A stretch of 64,000 nucleotides of DNA from JBBSDP01 sp963754335 (GTDB lineage Bacteria; Planctomycetota; Phycisphaerae; Tepidisphaerales; Tepidisphaeraceae): contig CAVWFQ010000004.1 in assembly GCA_963754335.1 (NCBI GenBank), positions 372,001 to 436,000 of the forward strand. The letters run 5' to 3'. The notes beneath the pieces are model-generated. The model was not told the DNA's origin. It made no database searches and was given only the letters and a program-made list of their open reading frames with translations. Shown here piece after piece: positions 37,571-47,088 of the stretch; the first letter of the stretch is position 1; each line of letters begins with the position of its first letter. The translations under genes were made by a program, and so were the position numbers.

Positions 37571-38348
37571 TGCCAGTCAATCTGCGACTTGGTGATGATC
37601 TGGGTCCACGGCCCGCGCGGGACTTCGGGATATTCGACGAATTGCCAGTCGACCGTGTCGATGTCCGTCAGCCCCAGGTAATCGCGCACCGCCGGCGAAA
37701 CGTCAAGGCCGGCGTTGCGGTTGCGGCTGTTGAGCGGGGGGGATGAACCAAAGACGTAAGAGGCATCGTCCGAACGAAAAGGGCCAACGTCTTCCCACTG
37801 GGCGAAGCAGATCCGATTCCCATGGCCGATCCGCAGCCAGCGGTTCTTGCACATCGACTCGTCGTCGCGCCACTGGGCGTCGGCAAACCAGGGGATCGTT
37901 TCGGCGACGTCCGGCCGGCGGTGGCCAGCGTGAAAGTCGTTGTACGGCAGGGCGACGTAAAAGGTGTTCTGGTGCGGCGTGATGTCGGCCGGAGCAAGTC
38001 CCTTGCGTCGCGTCGGATTATCGAATCCGCCGAAGTGGAGTTCCCAATCGTCGTCCCACGCGCTGGCGGCATTACTGGGACTCCCTTCAACCGGCGGCTC
38101 GCCAACCCAGAAGACAGTTGAGGTGATGCGTAGATGGATCGGATAAGCCCGGCGAATGTGTGCGCCGCCGGGCGTGCTCGGGCCGGTGGTGGGAAGCGCG
38201 GGATTCGCCAGCGTGGGGGAAAAGGCCAGGGCCGGCGCCGGCCGGGGCGTTTGCGCCGGGGAGGGGCGGCGGGATCATCGCGCGGCGGAGTGCAACCGGA
38301 TGTGATCAGCATCAACAGGCAGCCGCAACCGATCCATCGGTAATTCAT
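37567..38348 (-). CDS. Putative lipoprotein with conserved C-terminal domain (one frameshift)
   Basis: From the ATG at 38348: MNYRWIGCGCLLMLITSGCT, a lipoprotein-like signal, then a Pro/Arg-rich linker. A one-base shift within the linker (between about 38210 and 38290) restores the long frame RAYPIHLRITSTVFWVGEPP, DDWELHFGGFDNPTRRKGLA, NTFYVALPYNDFHAG, NRICFAQWEDVGPFRSDDAS and GLDVSPAVRDYLGL to 37567. The Cys and Gly-Asn pattern with GLDVSPAVRDYL recalls double-psi-barrel (RlpA/3D-like) folds, but I cannot assign a family firmly. Its stop codon overlaps the RNA ligase start, so the two are translationally coupled. Confidence 0.65.
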
Positions 38349-38409
38349 GTTCCGTCGGAGGCAAATGCCAGGGCAACCGCATGTGGCCTTGTGGAGGCCG
38401 GTTTATACG

Positions 38410-38469
38410 TTGTGGTGCAGGCTTCCAGCCTGCCATTCACATTGGGCAGGCTGGAAGCCCGCACCACAA
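38410..38469. repeat. REP-like 25-bp palindrome
   Basis: TTGTGGTGCAGGCTTCCAGC (38410 on, ending CTGCC) pairs with 38445-38469 with one mismatch. It lies between the divergent lipoprotein gene and the 38562 gene. Confidence 0.85.
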
Positions 38470-38561
38470 AGAGCCACATGCGATTGCCCAGAGCCAAATG
38501 TAACCGCGGGCATTTGTTCGTTGCAAATCGGCCGGCGTTCAATCAGAATCCCTCCGCCATT

Positions 38562-38858
38562 ATGAATCATCGAGACGCGGAAATTACAGACGTGGTCGTG
38601 GTGCTGGACGCGCTGCAGGATTCACAGTGCCAGGCGGTCGTCGATCAGCTCAAATGCATGGGGATGTGCGTCGAAAGCGTTGACAGTAATTCCTGCACGA
38701 TCGAGGGGTGCATCGAAAGCCCGAAAGTCCACGAAGTGGAGAAACTTCCTCAGGTCCGTTACGTGCGGCGGGTTTTTTCGTATACCGCCGACTATCCCGT
38801 CGGGGATCCGCGCGATCTCGACAAGTGCGAAGACGAATCGGGCGAAGATGTGGATTGA
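38562..38858 (+). CDS. Small protein of unknown function, ferredoxin-like fold pattern
   Basis: 98 residues from the ATG at 38562 (MNHRDAEITDVVVVLDALQD). A beta-alpha-beta pattern is visible: VVVVLDAL, helix SQCQAVVDQLKCMGM, CVESVDSNSCTIEGCI, helix KVHEVEKLP, strand VRYVRRVF, then an acidic tail. This resembles the small alpha-beta domain of inhibitor I9/ACT-like proteins. The frame is open upstream but runs through a REP element there. No partner gene. Confidence 0.55.
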   Translation: MNHRDAEITDVVVVLDALQDSQCQAVVDQLKCMGMCVESVDSNSCTIEGCIESPKVHEVEKLPQVRYVRRVFSYTADYPVGDPRDLDKCEDESGEDVD

Positions 38859-38945
38859 TCGGTTGTGAGGAAATGAAACGGGCCGGGGACGGCCCGGCTC
38901 TCCTGGCGTGCTACAGTCGATTCATTCCCGGCATTGCGAATTCGA

Positions 38946-41235
38946 TCACTTCAAGCGCCAATATCCCAAACCAATCGCGATGAAGATTGCGCCCAGCGCT
39001 GCAAGCGCAGGCATCAGCGGCAACGCGCGGCGCGGCCAGGCGAAAGTGATCGGCCTTGTCTGGCCCGGATCGATGACGCCGCCGCCGGTTCGGCGGGCGA
39101 GCGTTTCCATCGCGGAGTGATCGTTTCCGATCGCGTCAAATTCCGGCGCATAACGGCCAGCGATCGCAACGCGATCAAGCGTTCGATCGCCATCACGAAT
39201 CGAGGCAAAGACCGTCGATCGCGGAGCGGGCGTTTTGAGTTCGTACGATCCCGGCCCGATTTGCCGAAGTGCCGTCACAACCGGAGCGGCCGATCCGGCG
39301 TTTGCATCGATCAGCGAAAGCGACAGATGCAACCCGTTGAGGAACGCATCCCTGTCGGCGGCGTCAATGGTCACCCGCAATTCGCTTCCCGTTTCCCAGT
39401 TGATGGCAAATCGCGGATCGCGCGGCGAACGCGCGACCAGTTTCATCAGCGGCCCGATTACATCAGGGCCGGCATCGAACGAGGTCGCAACGACTTTCCC
39501 CGTCCCGAATTGCCACATCGCCGCCGCCGGAGCGTGCTCGGGATCAGTTGAGTTCGCGCCAGCACCTCGGCCGATTCCTTGAGCCAGGTTCGATTCCAGA
39601 GGGGCGCTCTGTGGTTCGGTTGTCCTGCCAGCGGACCGAGGAAAGTAATCTCCATCGGCTCGCGATGCAGCAGATTCGGGCTGACCGATCGCATCAATTC
39701 GGAGACGGAAGTCGCCCACAGATGTGGATCGAGCTGTTCAACCAGCGTGCCGCCGGTGGCGTCCACAATCTTCTGTAAAACAGCCAGGCCGGTCCCTTCT
39801 TCGATGGCGAGCACATGGAGATGGATATTTTTTCTGCGAAGCGCGTCACTTAGGCCGCCGGGATCGCGGATATCGACATCGGCATCGGTCAGCACAAGAA
39901 GCTGCTTGGGCAGCGCCGGCTCGGCGCCCTCCGCGAGGGTGTCAAGAATAGGTTCGAGGTTGGTTGGCCCGTGCGGATTGGAGCCCAGAGGTGGGAGATT
40001 CAGCGTTTGAGTCTCCCGCACGCTCTTGCCGAAAGACCACCAGTCGAGCTTCTCCGCGAAGCTCCCCACGCTGGCCAGGTCTTCGGGCGGAAGTCGCGGG
40101 AGAAGTTTCGTCAATGCATCCGTCGCCACGCGCCACTTGCTGGCTCCGCTGGCCGACGCTTCCGCCATCGATCCGCTCCCGTCGGCGAGCAGCATCCAGT
40201 GGGTCGTTGGACGCGGAGGAGAGCTGGCCAACGGCGACATCGTTTCCAGCAGCGCTGCCCGGGTACCCACCGGCTGCAAAGGCATGATTTCCGCCGACAA
40301 TGACGAGCGCGCCGCCGAGATCGCGCACGTATTGAAGGAGGCGGTTCTGCCGCACATCGTCGAGTTCTCGGATGGGAACGTTTTCCAGAACGACGACGCT
40401 CGGGGCCAGATAAGCCGAGGCGTCGGTCGGAAGAGACAGTGCGGTCAACGGCCGCCATGGCTCTGATGCGTGGGGTCCGATCCACCACTGCTCGGCTTGC
40501 GCAGGCGGCGCGGTAATCGCGCTCAATCCGTCGTTTTCGGGCCACGCATCGCCGGGCGACAGCTGGGCGGCGACGAGCGATGCGCCCGGCGCGACCCGGC
40601 GCGACATCGAATAGTCGCCGCTGGGGGCGGTGGCCGGCGTCGCGCCGGCCAGTCCGCGAAGGCTCAAAACGCGTGGCTGATCAGAATTGGAGACGACAAT
40701 TGACGCGTCTTGGCCGCGAATTTCCAAACGCTCGACCCTCGCGTCCGCGACGTTCTCGAGCATCGGATCGACAACGACGTAGGTGGGCGGAGCGCAGACG
40801 GAATCGCAAACCGGGCGTCGCTGAAAAGAACAATCGCATCGGCGGCGACATCCGACGGCAGCGCCGTCTTGTCCGCCGGCACGTCGTCGAGCGTCGTCGC
40901 GCCGGCCGGATCAGACACGGCTCCGTCGGCAAAGAATTGGACACGGATAAGGGAGATCGCCGAGGAGCTGGCGGATTCGAGCCGCCAGCGCGCTCGATCA
41001 CGATAAGCGGCGGTGCGCGTGCTGGGAGAAAGATCCACCATCACTACCACGCGCTGCGGCCGCGGCCGCCGCCATTCCATTTCGCCGGCGGCGAGGCAGA
41101 GCAAAAGCATTCCGATGCCGGCAAGGGCAACGAGGGAGAGGCGAGGAAGCGCGGTCGACGCCAAAATACAACTCTAACGGCTACGGCCGAGATAAAGATC
41201 GCGGCAATTAGCAACGGAATGGAAGTGAATGCCAT
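38946..41235 (-). CDS. Membrane protein with vWA domain and glutamine-amidotransferase-like fold (several frameshifts)
   Basis: Begins MAFTSIPLLIAAIFISAVAV at 41235 with two N-terminal helices (second: ALAGIGMLLLCLAAGEMEW). A first domain contains RVVVMVDLSPSTRTAAYRDR. It continues with LVIVGGNHAFAAGGYPGS, like the class I amidotransferase fold of BatA/DUF1194-type proteins. A vWA domain with intact MIDAS follows (LLADGSGSMAEA; LVLTDADVDIRD). The C-terminal part has FGTGKVVATSFDAGPDVIGP and a final helix (LPLMPALAALGAIFIAIGLG). At least four indels. About 760 residues when joined. Such proteins belong to MoxR/Bat-type operons elsewhere; no MoxR gene is here. Confidence 0.75.
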
Positions 41236-41261
41236 GAGGTCGGAGTTACCCGGGAATTTCT

Positions 41262-41354
41262 CCCTCTCCCAGTACCCTGGGAGAGGGTTGGGGTGAGGGG
41301 CGAAGTGACATTCGGCCCTCACCCCCGGCCCTCTCCCGGAGTACCGGGAGAGGG
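41262..41354. repeat. Composite CCCTCTCCC-type REP element (two hairpins plus a joining stem)
   Basis: First hairpin CCCTCTCCCAGTACCCTGGG (41262-41287), second CCCTCTCCCGGAGTACCGGG (41329-41354). Between them, GGTTGGGGTGAGGG pairs with CCCTCACCCCCGGCC. Same family as 35737-35762. Confidence 0.85.
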
Positions 41355-41438
41355 GGAAGACTTCTTTTCACCCAGCACGTTTTGCGACGCCGCGGTCCTC
41401 AGCTTTCGGAACTCTGAATTCTATGCTATCCCATATCC

Positions 41439-41981
41439 ATGGCCCAAATGCAGGCAGCGCGATCCACGACGATTCTCAGTGTCCGCCGCGACGGACAGGT
41501 GGCGCTGGGCGGAGACGGACAGGTGACTTTCGGCGCCACCGTCGCCAAGCATGATGCGGTCAAGATTCGCCGTCTTGCAGGCGGGAGCGTGCTGTGCGGA
41601 TTTGCCGGCTCGGCCGCCGATGCCTTTGCCCTGCTGGAGCGATTCGAGAAAAAGCTCAGCGAGTTTCCGGATAACACCCGCCGCGCCGTAATTGAGCTTG
41701 CCAAGGATTGGCGCACCGACCGGGCGATGCGCCGACTCGAAGCGATGCTCGCCGTCGTGGATAAAACGACCAGTCTGATCGTCAGCGGTTCCGGGGATGT
41801 GATCGACCCCGGAGACGGGGTGATCGGGATCGGCAGCGGGGGACCGTACGCATTGTCCGCTGCGAAAGCGTTGCTTGCTCACTCCACCTTAGACGCGAAG
41901 TCGATCGTTGAAGCGGCGCTCAAGATCGCGGGAGACGTCTGCATCTACACGAACACCAACATTAAAGTCGAAACACTTTAA
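41439..41981 (+). CDS. hslV: ATP-dependent protease HslVU, peptidase subunit HslV
   Basis: 180 residues, complete. After a short propeptide MAQMQAARS comes TTILSVRRDGQVALGGDGQV, with the catalytic N-terminal Thr. Family blocks: CGFAGSAADAFALLERFEKK, ELAKDWRTDRAMRRLEAMLA, GIGSGGPYALSAAKALL and AGDVCIYTNTNI. HslV forms a double hexamer that degrades proteins fed by the HslU unfoldase. hslU is not adjacent, although the two usually form an operon. The propeptide is longer than the single Met of Escherichia coli. Confidence 0.95.
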   Translation: MAQMQAARSTTILSVRRDGQVALGGDGQVTFGATVAKHDAVKIRRLAGGSVLCGFAGSAADAFALLERFEKKLSEFPDNTRRAVIELAKDWRTDRAMRRLEAMLAVVDKTTSLIVSGSGDVIDPGDGVIGIGSGGPYALSAAKALLAHSTLDAKSIVEAALKIAGDVCIYTNTNIKVETL

Positions 41982-41994
41982 GCCCAACGCATTT

Positions 41995-42024
41995 CCTTCC
42001 TTATCGTTTAAACGATAAGGAAGG
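41995..42024. terminator. 30-bp perfect palindrome between convergent genes
   Basis: CCTTCCTTATCGTTT is followed directly by its exact complement. It lies 13 bases after the hslV stop and 13 before the SDR stop. As RNA it would fold in either direction, so it may end transcription of both genes, though neither side has a clear T run. Confidence 0.6.
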
Positions 42025-42037
42025 GAGATGAGATATT

Positions 42038-42817
42038 TCAAACACCCTTCGTCAGGAATCCACCGTCCACCACGAGCGTGTCTCCACTCGTAAAACTCGC
42101 GGAAGGGGATATCAAATAGATCGCGGCTCCGACGAGTTCTTCAGCATCTCCGAAACGATTGAGCGGCGTGTGTTTCAACAACGCTTCCCCGCGCGGCGTG
42201 CCGACGATGATGGAGTGGTTGAGATCCGTTGGAAAGAGTCCCGGCGCGATCCCGTTGACCCGGATGCCCAGCGGCGCCCACTCGTTGGCCAGACCCCGAA
42301 TCAGTCCAAGCACGCCGGACTTACTCGAAGCGTACGCAAGCACCTCTGTGAGTGAGATATAGCTGTTGAGCGATGCGATAAAGACGATCGACCCGCGCTG
42401 GCCGCGCCCATCCGGCGACTGGTCCTTCATCACCCGGCCCGCCGCCTGGGCGACGATAAAACTCCCACCGAGATTCACGCGGACGATCCGGTCGAACTCG
42501 GCCGGGGCCATTTCCAGGGATGGCTGCCGCTTGATCACCCCGGCGGCGTGAACGACCGAATCAAGCCGGCCGAATCGGGAGACGGCCAACTGGACTGCGG
42601 CCGCAGCGCTTTGCGCATCGGAAACATCAAGCTGAACGGCCTCATGGCCGTCGCCGAGTTCCTTGCGCATCGCCGCGACTTTGTCGGGATTGGTCGAACC
42701 CACGACAACCTTCGCGCCCGCCTGGGCGAAGCCAAGCGCGATTGCCCGCCCGATCCCGCTCGTGCCGCCGGTCACGAGGCAGACTTTTCCGCTGATGTCC
42801 AGACCCGGATATCCCAT
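42038..42817 (-). CDS. Short-chain dehydrogenase/reductase (gluconate/2-deoxygluconate dehydrogenase-like)
   Basis: 259 residues, complete. The cofactor loop VTGGTSGIGRAIALGFAQAG, the NAD-binding HAAGVIKRQP region and the catalytic set (Asn in VNLGGSF, Ser in IASLNSYIS, YASSK) are intact. The C-terminus RFGDAEELVGAAIYLISPSA, with GDTLVVDGG, is typical of KduD/Ga5DH-like enzymes. It probably interconverts a sugar acid and its keto form. It starts one base after the stop of the Ldh2-like gene, so the pair is likely a sugar-acid operon. Confidence 0.88.
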   Translation of the reverse strand: MGYPGLDISGKVCLVTGGTSGIGRAIALGFAQAGAKVVVGSTNPDKVAAMRKELGDGHEAVQLDVSDAQSAAAAVQLAVSRFGRLDSVVHAAGVIKRQPSLEMAPAEFDRIVRVNLGGSFIVAQAAGRVMKDQSPDGRGQRGSIVFIASLNSYISLTEVLAYASSKSGVLGLIRGLANEWAPLGIRVNGIAPGLFPTDLNHSIIVGTPRGEALLKHTPLNRFGDAEELVGAAIYLISPSASFTSGDTLVVDGGFLTKGV

Positions 42818-42818
42818 G

Positions 42819-43921
42819 TCAAGGTACCTCGACTTTTTTGAAATTGATCGGATCCCATTTCACGCCGGCCTCGGCGGCGATCGACGCGAAGGCGTCAAGC
42901 TCGGCGGCAGTAAAGAGGAGCCCGCCGTGCCGGCGGCTCAATTCGGCGGCCTCGGCTTCGATCTGGCCGGGAAGTTTGCACCGGTCGTTTCCGTGGCCGA
43001 TTACGTCCTCGATCACGGCTTTGACGTTCTGATCCTGCGTCCGCTTTTTGCGCGAAATCGCCGCAACCGATCGCCTCGGGATGAATGCATTGAAAGAAAA
43101 AATTCGGCGTGTGCTTTTCGTCCGCCGGTCCGGATTTCCAGCGGCTGCGCAGCGTGGGAAGTGATCCGCCGATATAAGCGGCGATCAATTCGTCGATCAA
43201 GGCCAGGCCATATCCCTTGTGCTGCCCAAACGGCAAGAGCGCGGCGACGCCGATTGGGATCCGTCGTCTCGCGTCCTTCGGCATCGACCGCGCTTCCGGG
43301 CGGGAGCGATTTGCCTTCCCGCACGAATTGCTGCACGCGCCCCATTGCGACGGTGCTCGTCGCCCAATCGACGCAGATCGGAAATCCGATCGCGCTTCGC
43401 GTTGGAAACCCCCAGGAATGGGGGTTGGTGCCCAGCGTGGGAAATTTTCCGCCGAACGGAACGACTTCCGCCAGGGCGGCGGTGCAGCAGGTGTAGGCGA
43501 TATATCCCTGGTCCGCGGCATCGATCACATATCCGCCACCCCAGAGATAGTGAAATGCATTATCGACGGCGACGGTACCAACGCCGAATTCGTCGGCGAG
43601 CTTCATGCATTGGTTCATCGCCTCAAAGGCGACGGCCATTCCGAGCTTTCGATTGGCGTTCCATCGCTCCACCGCTTTGAAGCGCGAAGGAAGTTTTTCG
43701 ATCGTTGCGCCGGGCCTGCATCCGCCTGCCCCCGATCCGAGATGCTCATCCAGATGAAGCGCCTTGATGGCGTTGTGCGTGCGAATGCCATGCAGCGACG
43801 CCATGTTGCTGAATCGCGCCGCGGCCTGCGCCTCATCGGCCGTGTACCCGCGCTTTCGAAACGCCGCCGAAACCAGCTCATCGTGCGCAGCGGGAGGCAT
43901 GACAAAAAAAGTTGCGCTCAT
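42819..43921 (-). CDS. Ldh2/MDH2-family NAD(P) oxidoreductase (two frameshifts)
   Basis: The start MSATFFVMPPAAHDELVSAA is at 43921. The first frame holds ASLHGIRTHNAIKALHLDEH (with the conserved His), HYLWGGGYVIDAADQGYIAY and LGTNPHSWGFPTRSAIGFPI, hallmarks of the malate/L-lactate/diketogulonate reductase family. After a shift near 43245 comes LLPFGQHKGYGLALIDELIA. After another near 43020 comes HGGLLFTAAELDAFASIAAE, with stop at 42819. About 365 residues once joined, the normal size. Substrate probably a 2-hydroxy or keto sugar acid, given the coupled SDR gene. Confidence 0.88.
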
Positions 43922-44118
43922 GTTGATTCGGGAAGAATAGCGAGCCCAGCCGGCCGGAGCAATGGGCGACGCGGAGTTCGGCTTATCCTTGTGTTGGAGC
44001 GGCCCGACCGGCTGACTCTGACTCTCCGATACACCAGAGGCAATCCAGTCTGCTGTATTGTTCGACCGGCGGGATGTCCGATAGCGACGCGGGCGTTTTT
44101 ATTGGACCTGTCCCCCAG
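43922..44118. other. Spacer between divergent Ldh2-like and antiporter genes
   Basis: 197 bases without a gene. Bases 44101-44114 (ATTGGACCTGTCCC) are identical to a unit of the tandem repeat at 61245-61316, directly before the antiporter start. Confidence 0.5.
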
Positions 44119-45805
44119 ATGTACTGGCTCAGTGAATTCATCCGCGAGGATTCGGCCGCCAGCGGAATGGTAATCCTCGCGCTCGCCGTGGCGTTGGGCC
44201 TGGCCCTGGGCGCGATCCGGATCCGCGGCGCCCGGCTCGGAATCAGCGGCGTCCTCTTTTCCGCGCTTCTGTTCGGGCAATTCGGGCTGACGGTCAATGA
44301 AACCGTTCTTTCTTTCCTTCGCGATTTTGGATTGGTGATTTTCGCGTACGCGATCGGTTTGCAGATGGGCCCGGGATTTGCCTCGTCCTTTCGGGCGGAA
44401 GGTCTGCGGCTGAATTTGCTGGCCATCGCCGCCGTTGGGCTGGGGGCGGTCGATGACGCTGATCGTCGTCTGGATCTGTCATATGCCCAGGGCCAGCTCG
44501 CCGGGTTTATACTCCGGCGCTTTCACCACCACGCCGGGCCTCGCCGCCGGGCAGGACGCCATTCGCAATGCGCTGGTCGCGAATCCCGCGGGGCCGGAGA
44601 GAACAGGAAGGGAAATGGACACGGCGGGGCGTGCCTTCGCGATCACCTATCCTTTTGGAGTCGTCGGACCGATCCTCGTGATTGTGGCCTGCGATGGCTT
44701 TTTCGCGCGAATGTGTCGGAGGAACTGGCCCGGCTGATGTCGGAAGATGCGGCGCAGCGAACGCCGATCGCAACAATTGATTTTGAATTGACCAGTCCTG
44801 CCCATGCCGGGATTCCGTTGCGCGGGCATCCGTTATTGCAGGGAGGCGGGATCATCCTGAGCCGGCTTGTGCGCAATAGAGAGATGACCGTCCCGACCGG
44901 GGAAACCGAAATGCAAGTCGGCGACGTTTATCGCGCGGTGGGTCCGCGTGCGGCGCTGGACGCACTGGTCGAGCAGGTCGGACGGAAGACCACAATCGAC
45001 GTAGGGGCCGCCACCGGAGATGTGAATCGCGAAGAAATGGTCGTTACCCGCACGCACGTTTTGCGACGGACACTGCGCGACCTGAATTTCAGGGCCCGCG
45101 AGGGCGTCACCATCGCCCGTGTAACGCGATTCGGGGTTGAATTGACGCCGGGCCCCTCTTTCAAACTCTTATTTGGCGATCGCGTGACTGCCATCGGGCC
45201 GACGGAGGGGCTCAAGATGGTGGAGGCGGAGTTGGGAAACTCTGAAGAGCGCCTCGACCGCGCAGCTCGTCCCCATCTTCGTCGGGATCGTACTGGGGGT
45301 GATGGTCGGGAGCATTCCATTGAAAGTGCCCGGACTGAGCACGTCGATGTGCGTTGGACTGGCTGGCGGACCGATGATCGCCGCCATTGTCCTTTCGCAA
45401 CTTGGAAATATCGGATCGGTCGTCTGGTATATGCCGGCTTCGGCCAATCAGCTCTTTCGCGATTTCGGGCTGGCGGTCTTTCTGGCGTGCGTCGGGCTTT
45501 CTTCCGGGAAGGATTTCTACCATCACGTCGTCAGCGGCAACGGGCTGGTTCTGGTCGCCTGGGGGGCCGCGATTACGATTCTTCCGGTGCTGCTGGTCGG
45601 TTGGTGGGCGCGGGTACGGTACCAGATGAATTTCGTGACGCTCGCCGGGTGGGTCGCCGGCGCCATGACCAGTTCGCCGGCACTGGTCTTTGCAAACGAC
45701 CTGTGCGATTCCGACGCCCCTTCCGTCGCCTACGCCGCCGTCGCGCCGCTGGCGATGCTCACGCCGGTCATCTGCGCTCAGTTGCTGGTCGTCGGAATGC
45801 GCTGA
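44119..45805 (+). CDS. AspT/YidE/YbjL-type transporter with two RCK_C domains (several frameshifts)
   Basis: Start MYWLSEFIREDSAASGMVIL at 44119. N-terminal helices (AVALGLALGAIRIRGARLGI, GVLFSALLFGQFGL, FGLVIFAYAIGLQMGPGFAS) carry the duplicated AspT-antiporter signature, and GAFTTTPGLAAGQDA in the next frame is the conserved loop. Two RCK_C domains follow (PIATIDFELTSPAHAGIPLR; RTLRDLNFRAREGVTIARVT). The second antiporter half is shifted again (FGLAVFLACVGLSSGKDFYH, AGWVAGAMTSSPALVFANDL, AYAAVAPLAMLTPVICAQLL). At least three indels, near 44450, 44710 and 45270. Relatives exchange aspartate/alanine or dicarboxylates; the substrate here is unknown. The 3' end overlaps the convergent GT4 gene by 28 bases. 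Confidence 0.85.
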
Positions 45806-47088
45806 TGCGTCTGGGGCCTGGCCGAATCGCGCGTGGCCAGCGCCTCGCGATAGAAACCCAGCAACGAATCCGCGGCCCGATCCCAGGTAAACAGTTCCAG
45901 CACCCTTGACCGCGCCGCGCGGCCGATCCGATAGCGAAGGGCGGCGTCGCCGGCAAGTCGTTGCAAGGCAGCGGCCAGGGCGGCGGGATCATCGCGCTCG
46001 ACCAGCAGGCCGGAATTTCCTTCCTGAACAATCTCCGGAAACGCGCCGCCAAGCGTCGCGACAACGGGCGCCCCGCAGCTCATCGCCTCGATCAGCGGAA
46101 GCCCGAACGGTTCCTCCCAGACAGACGGAACCGCGCATAAATCGGCCGTGCGATATTGGTCCGGCAGGTCCTTCTGCGGAAGGCTTCCGCGGAATTCGAC
46201 ACGATCGCGAATCGCCGGCGTCAGCATCTTTTCGAGCACGGCACGGTAGGCAGTCTCGGAAAACCAGGGTTGCAACGCCAGGACTTTCGGGTCATCGCAT
46301 ATCGGAATGACCATTTCCGGCAAATTGATCTCGAAGGGGCCAACAATCCGCAGGCGAAGGTCGGGAAACCGATCGGCGATTCTGCCGAAGGCGTCGATCA
46401 ATGTATGCACCCCTTTTTCCGGGGTCACGCGCCCGACATAGACCAGTTCTCGCGCCGGATCGTTCGCCGGCCCATCCCCCCGGTCGGCGAATTTCTCGTG
46501 ATCCACGCCGTTGTAAAGCGTGCGGCACCGATCGGCCAGATGTGGGAATGCCTTTTTAGCTTTGTTGGTGATGAAATCACTGATCCCCAGGATCAGGTCG
46601 GTCTGGGCCAGGCGGGGTTCGAGAAGGGCCGGATCGAGCTGCGAAAGCCACTCGCAGTGCATGTGCAGGACGATCAGCGCGTTCGGATTGTAGCGTCGTA
46701 GGACCGGGACGAATTGCGACAGGTTCACGACATGGATGACGTCGCACCCGGCGGCGCGGACGTCCCGCGCCAGTTGCAATCCGTAACCGGCGTAATTGTA
46801 CCATTGTGCGAACCGCGGGCTGTTCGGGGCGCTCCGATTTGGAACCCGATCCATCACCTTCTGGATGGCCTTATCCCAGACAATGGGCAGATACCGGTAT
46901 TCCACACCCTGATCGTATTTGACGTCCTTTCGAAAGCTTCCGCGGGTATAGAGCAGCACGTCGGCGTTTTGGGCCATGCGACGGGCCAGCTCGTAAAGCA
47001 GGATCGGAATGGATCCGCCGGTCTGGATAGGCGGTACGATGTGTCCCCAGGGCTGGTTGACCAGTGCAATTTTCAGCCGAGAACTCAC
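45778..47088 (-). CDS. GT4-family glycosyltransferase
   Basis: 436 residues, complete. GT-B fold: acceptor domain MSSRLKIALVNQPWGHIVPP ... VIHVVNLSQFVPVLRRYN, then the nucleotide-sugar domain with ELVYVGRVTPEKGVHTLIDA, FRGSLPQKDLPDQYRTADLC and the EPFGLPLIEAMSCGAPVVAT motif (E-x7-E). It probably transfers a sugar from an NDP donor to a lipid-linked glycan in the cytoplasm. Its ATG overlaps the stop of the flippase gene by four bases, so the two are coupled. Confidence 0.9.
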   Translation of the reverse strand: MSSRLKIALVNQPWGHIVPPIQTGGSIPILLYELARRMAQNADVLLYTRGSFRKDVKYDQGVEYRYLPIVWDKAIQKVMDRVPNRSAPNSPRFAQWYNYAGYGLQLARDVRAAGCDVIHVVNLSQFVPVLRRYNPNALIVLHMHCEWLSQLDPALLEPRLAQTDLILGISDFITNKAKKAFPHLADRCRTLYNGVDHEKFADRGDGPANDPARELVYVGRVTPEKGVHTLIDAFGRIADRFPDLRLRIVGPFEINLPEMVIPICDDPKVLALQPWFSETAYRAVLEKMLTPAIRDRVEFRGSLPQKDLPDQYRTADLCAVPSVWEEPFGLPLIEAMSCGAPVVATLGGAFPEIVQEGNSGLLVERDDPAALAAALQRLAGDAALRYRIGRAARSRVLELFTWDRAADSLLGFYREALATRDSARPQTHQRIPTTSN

